Origin: Metallyticus violacea
Lineage: Eukaryota > Arthropoda > Insecta > Mantodea > Metallyticidae
DNA: 64,000 bases
Direction: 5' to 3'
Assembly (NCBI GenBank): GCA_030762175.1
Contig: CM060843.1
Location: forward strand, 115,225,369-115,289,368
Both the position numbers and the translations under genes were made by a program. Numbering within the stretch: the stretch's first letter is position 1; every line of letters begins with the position of its first letter. Under the pieces are notes generated by a model, which saw only the letters and a list, made by a program, of their open reading frames with translations, searched no databases and had not been told where the DNA came from. Positions 60,425-64,000 of the stretch are shown here, piece by piece.

Positions 60425-61600
60425 AATGATTCATTTCCAAAACATTTAGCCAAACACATCAACATTTATTTCTGTACAATTCAAAGTACTATTAAGTGCT
60501 CAGATGTTTTCTTCAAACTAAGGACAGAAAATGTAAATAGTTTTCAATTAAAAATAAGGAGGCATTAAGAATTATACAATGATTTGAGGCGTATGTGTTA
60601 ATGCCTTTATTTATACGGAATATCAATTAGTAAAATTAGAGGAAATTATTAAGTGAACCAAATGATAAATAAAACTAGAGCTTTGCTGAAGATGGTTGTT
60701 ATTTTAATTAAAAATACATCATGTTAAATAAATGCATAAACCCGCTAAAAGAGAAACTTGAGTCGTCACAGTAATAAATCAAAGAGAGAAAGCGCTGAAA
60801 ATACGTTGGAAAAGTGAGCGAGCGGAGCGAAAGATTTCGGGCTCGCTCCCTAGTGCCGATCCTAGGCAGAGATTGATGACTCTACTGGCAGCGTTCCAGA
60901 ACTGTTTTCCTTCAACCTTTTTATACACAGAGAGCTTCACCTTTCCGCACAGCTTCAACCTCTGGATGGAACACGTGGTCTTTTCTTTCTCTCTTTTTGT
61001 GTCCTTTAGGTATAATGCCGTAAAAAGAGTTTGATAGCAACCTCTGTATTACAATATACTATTTCTTTTTCCACGCTTGGGTTTTGCGGGGCTGAAGAAG
61101 TCTGAACACAACTTGCTAACGATAAAAATAAATGGGATAGAGCAAAACCCGAAAACATTAGAGAGGGGTTGTGTATTGTGACATTGTAAGAGCATATATG
61201 AGTTTTAGCTAATTAATGCACATCTACTCTTTAAGTTCTTAGAAATAACTTTACTCGTTGTGTAACTGAAAATATAAATAATTACAAAAGACAAATTTTC
61301 TTGAGCACAATTCGTGAAATGCCCAAAAGCATACAAGATACACAATTCAGTTCATATTAGTTAACAATGTAGTTCTCAAAACTGAAAATTTGGGTTAAAT
61401 GTGATAAAACGAACTTACAAATGAATATTTTAAAGTGCAATTATAAATATATTATTTGTAATTTGTGTTGCTGTAGCCTCTCTCATAGTTCCCACATTGC
61501 TACCTGCAAGTGAACAGCCCGGAGCAGTATGAGAGCTAACATTATTTCACTCTTTGTGTTATTATAACTCGGTTTTCGATTATGAAATCAATATATGCCA
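60425..61600. other. Intergenic DNA, no gene seen
   Basis: AT-rich with a more GC-balanced part around 60780-61000. No gene or element recognised. Confidence 0.55.
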
Positions 61601-61889
61601 TTATGTGTTATTACCAATATTTAAGCGCCAAGTTATAAATTACAGTGCGTTAGTGAAATACCTTATACTGCAGTGTATTATGTTGTAATGTTAGAACAAA
61701 GGAAAAATAAAGTCAAGAGAAATAATTCCCCATACATTGAAAGAATTATGAAAGCAGAGCTATTATGAATCACTTATAAATTTCATTAAAAGACGGACGT
61801 CTCTTCGAACAACACATCTTAGTATTCATTAGGAAATAAAAACCAACACGAAATGTATCCATGCTATTATTTGTCAAAGTTGTGCGAGA
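61601..61889 (+). repeat. Unclassified dispersed repeat, copy 2
   Basis: Same-direction match to 12593-12912: TGTGTTATTAC, ATTACAGTGCGTTAGTGAAA with TATACTGCAGTGT, AGAGCTATTATGA, and TCAAAGTTGTG. No coding potential or terminal structure. Confidence 0.6.
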
Positions 61890-63545
61890 GTAACTTATCT
61901 ATTGATGACAATAGGCGCGACCTTATTTGGCCTCATAAGATTCGAGTGCCGATTATACTCCTTGTATAAATAATTATGTTGAGCTGAAAACATTAGCACT
62001 AGAACCCGCTGTAAGTCTTTCATTAACTTAAGGGATATTGTAGTACATGTAACCTTTCCCATCTCAATTTAGTAACCCAAGTAAGAACGAAAATAAAAAC
62101 TATGCATTAAACTGGATTGGGTTATTGTTTCAGTATCAACTGCAGCCCAAAGTGGGGCCAATAATAAACATTCCCGCCACCCTTCAATTTTACTACAAAC
62201 TGGCGCCGGAACGTGAGGCATACTTTAAGCATTTGAAACCAACACCACCCATGCGAGCAACCTTCCCTCCGCCAACATTAATGCTCCCCCCCCCCCGCAA
62301 AAAAAAAAAACCCAAATCTCTCTATTGCTATAGGAAACTGCAACAGAATGCACATTCATCTCTAGAAGGGAAACATGGATAGAATCTGTAAACTTCTGTT
62401 CCGGGCATTTTGAAGCAACCAAGTCGATGGTGGAAACAGTTCCTCGATATCACAAGAGTGCCTTTCAAATTTCGAAGGTTACTTCTTCAATTATCATACA
62501 ACACAAGTATCTTTTGTTGGACACCTAACAGCTGTGACCTTCTGGAATGACCCTCTATGTATCGTGGAAGGTGTAACCAACGCTGGGTGTTCTGCCGAGA
62601 GCAATCTGTTAGTGTTCAGCAAAGTTCAAAGATGTATCATAAAAGAACCCAGCATTTTCACTGTACCTATGCAAAATAGTTAAGGGTGAATGTGAGCAGC
62701 TTCTGGATACCACGGCTCCTCATCTGAAAGATGTCGTGGTGTCAGTGACGTGTAAATTTGAGGCATTTTTCCATTTATTTGAACATTTTAACAGAGGGAA
62801 AGCATTCCATGACCACAGAAAACACGGGAAATGTTTTAACTTTCAATTTCTTCTTCAAATAGAAATAAAACTAGAATGAATATTATGGAAGTAAGATAAA
62901 TTGTTCATTCTTGATCTGTAAATTGTACTGCGTTTGTACGGTGTTTCCTTATCTGCAAAAAAAATCAAAATATTGTAAATGTATAAATAATTACGTAAAT
63001 ATTTATACATTTTGCCAATTTCAGTTATATGTTTACAACATACAAAATCCAAGTTTCACTGACTATACTAGGATATGTTCCGTTCGGTTCGTTAATAGAA
63101 AATATTTATTAACTGTATATGCATAACATATCTCGAGGAATCAATTGCTTATAAAAATACAAATTACAAAATCATAGTAGTTTAATTATTTCTCGTAGCA
63201 TCAGAAAATGGGATACAAAACTTATAAAAAATATTAGTAACACAAATAATTGCACATTCCGTATGTTTCGACGAAACGCTTTGTAGCGGGAGATCCAGGT
63301 TCGACTCCTTAGAAATAGTACATCATAATCATAAGATATTACGATGTAATCATTTATTAACATTTGTATGCTGTATGTATGTCTAGCATAAAATTGTATC
63401 TTCGTTCGCGACTTTCTGGAGTCATCGGTAAGGACGTTTTTTGTATTCGCGTGAGACCTTTCTATTATGGCCACTGTTAAAAAAGTCGTTGAGGAAACAA
63501 AGTAAGGCAGAAAGCAGGAGCGTTTCCATTTCGTGCTGTGACATC

Positions 63546-63550
<5 letters not shown>
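61890..63550. other. Intergenic DNA, no intact gene
   Basis: At about 62380-62480 one plus-strand frame reads WIESVNFCSGHFEATKSM, which recalls the C-x2-H end of a THAP zinc finger. Another open stretch near 62665-62830 follows without a known domain. Near 63292-63306 there is a lone B-box-like GGTTCGACTCC. None of this supports a gene. Confidence 0.4.

Positions 63551-63584
<34 letters not shown>
63551..63584. repeat. (GA)n microsatellite
   Basis: About seventeen GA repeats. Confidence 0.96.
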
Positions 63585-63589
<5 letters not shown>

Positions 63590-64000
63590 TTCTGAAATAA
63601 TTACCAACGAACGAAAGTGCAGAGACAACGCAATCTGACAGCCGCTCAGAGAACAGGAATTTAAGTTTGATTTCTAGAATATTCCGAAGCCGGGTTTATG
63701 CAACCAATAAGGAAACAAAGTTTAGTACGCTTCTGGGAATTTCTGAAATTTGAATCATGTAGCGCGATGGTAAGAAAGCGTAATAGCCCAATTTATGAGG
63801 AATTCGGAACAGTTGACAGTTTTATAGTTTACAGTTATTCAGTTTATCTAAGAGTCAAGCACATGCGAGTAATCTCAATAGCAGTGCGTCGAAGACACAA
63901 AATAATTTAGTTATTGTAGTGAAGTGAGAGAAAACAGTGTTCTGTGTAATCTGGTAGTAAATCGAGATATCGCCAGATCAGTTGTTTGTAGTCCTGACTA
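63585..64000. other. Window end, no gene seen
   Basis: Sequence becomes less AT-rich towards the end, with GTGAAGTGAGAGAAAACAGT near 63918, which could be a 5' leader of something beyond the window. There is no promoter motif set or coding frame to support this. Confidence 0.35.

Noticed and set aside
63292..63306. Lone B-box GGTTCGACTCC as a tRNA gene
   Set aside because: No A box at the right spacing and no acceptor or anticodon stem can be formed around it.
1..64000. CRISPR arrays, operons or bacterial genes
   Set aside because: No regularly spaced repeats with spacers and no clusters of adjacent genes; content is eukaryotic.

Overview
This window looks like nuclear DNA of an insect. The only intact gene is a kekkon-type LRR/Ig transmembrane protein, an insect family usually encoded in one large coding exon. 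The rest is AT-rich, gene-poor DNA filled with decayed mariner-like elements, tRNA-derived SINEs and other transposon relics. The species cannot be named from the sequence. The transposon load and gene spacing suggest a large genome, which is an inference.

Layout. Positions 1-4649 are intergenic with two tRNA-SINE copies (family A). The kekkon gene lies on the minus strand at 4650-7328, with its ATG at 7328; the same frame runs on to 7355 but begins there with TTG. From 7329 to 64000 I find no other intact protein-coding gene. The features are: four mariner-like copies (10215-11216, 25030-25376, 28988-30252, 58117-59279), three with both ends and TA target sites and all with broken transposases; three relics of another mariner-related transposase type (14578-15262, 40449-41222, 52300-52680); one Tc1-like fragment (44568-44756); a non-LTR reverse transcriptase fragment split by a 1.3 kb insertion (47550-49880); and a 279 bp near-perfect palindrome with 10 bp flanking repeats (39784-40062) that looks like a Penelope-like terminal structure carrying a hammerhead-like core.

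There are three well supported tRNA-derived SINE families. A has 8 copies with a Ser/Leu-like head, B has 5 copies with a Gly-like head, and C has 1 copy with a Glu-like head. Several copies have clear target-site duplications, so they inserted by retroposition. Two further repeats are unclassified: a diverged ~300 bp repeat at 12593 and 61601, and a 29 bp direct repeat bracketing a 1.03 kb segment at 20514-21602. Microsatellites and a perfect triplicated 79 bp unit (25726-25962) complete the picture.

The genes do not form a cooperating system. The window is one neural/signalling receptor gene in a desert of dead mobile DNA. The items most worth a second look are the palindromic ribozyme-like element, the unclassified repeat pair, the 29 bp repeat bracketing a 1 kb segment, and a solitary TATA/Inr/DPE promoter-like arrangement at 34465-34531.
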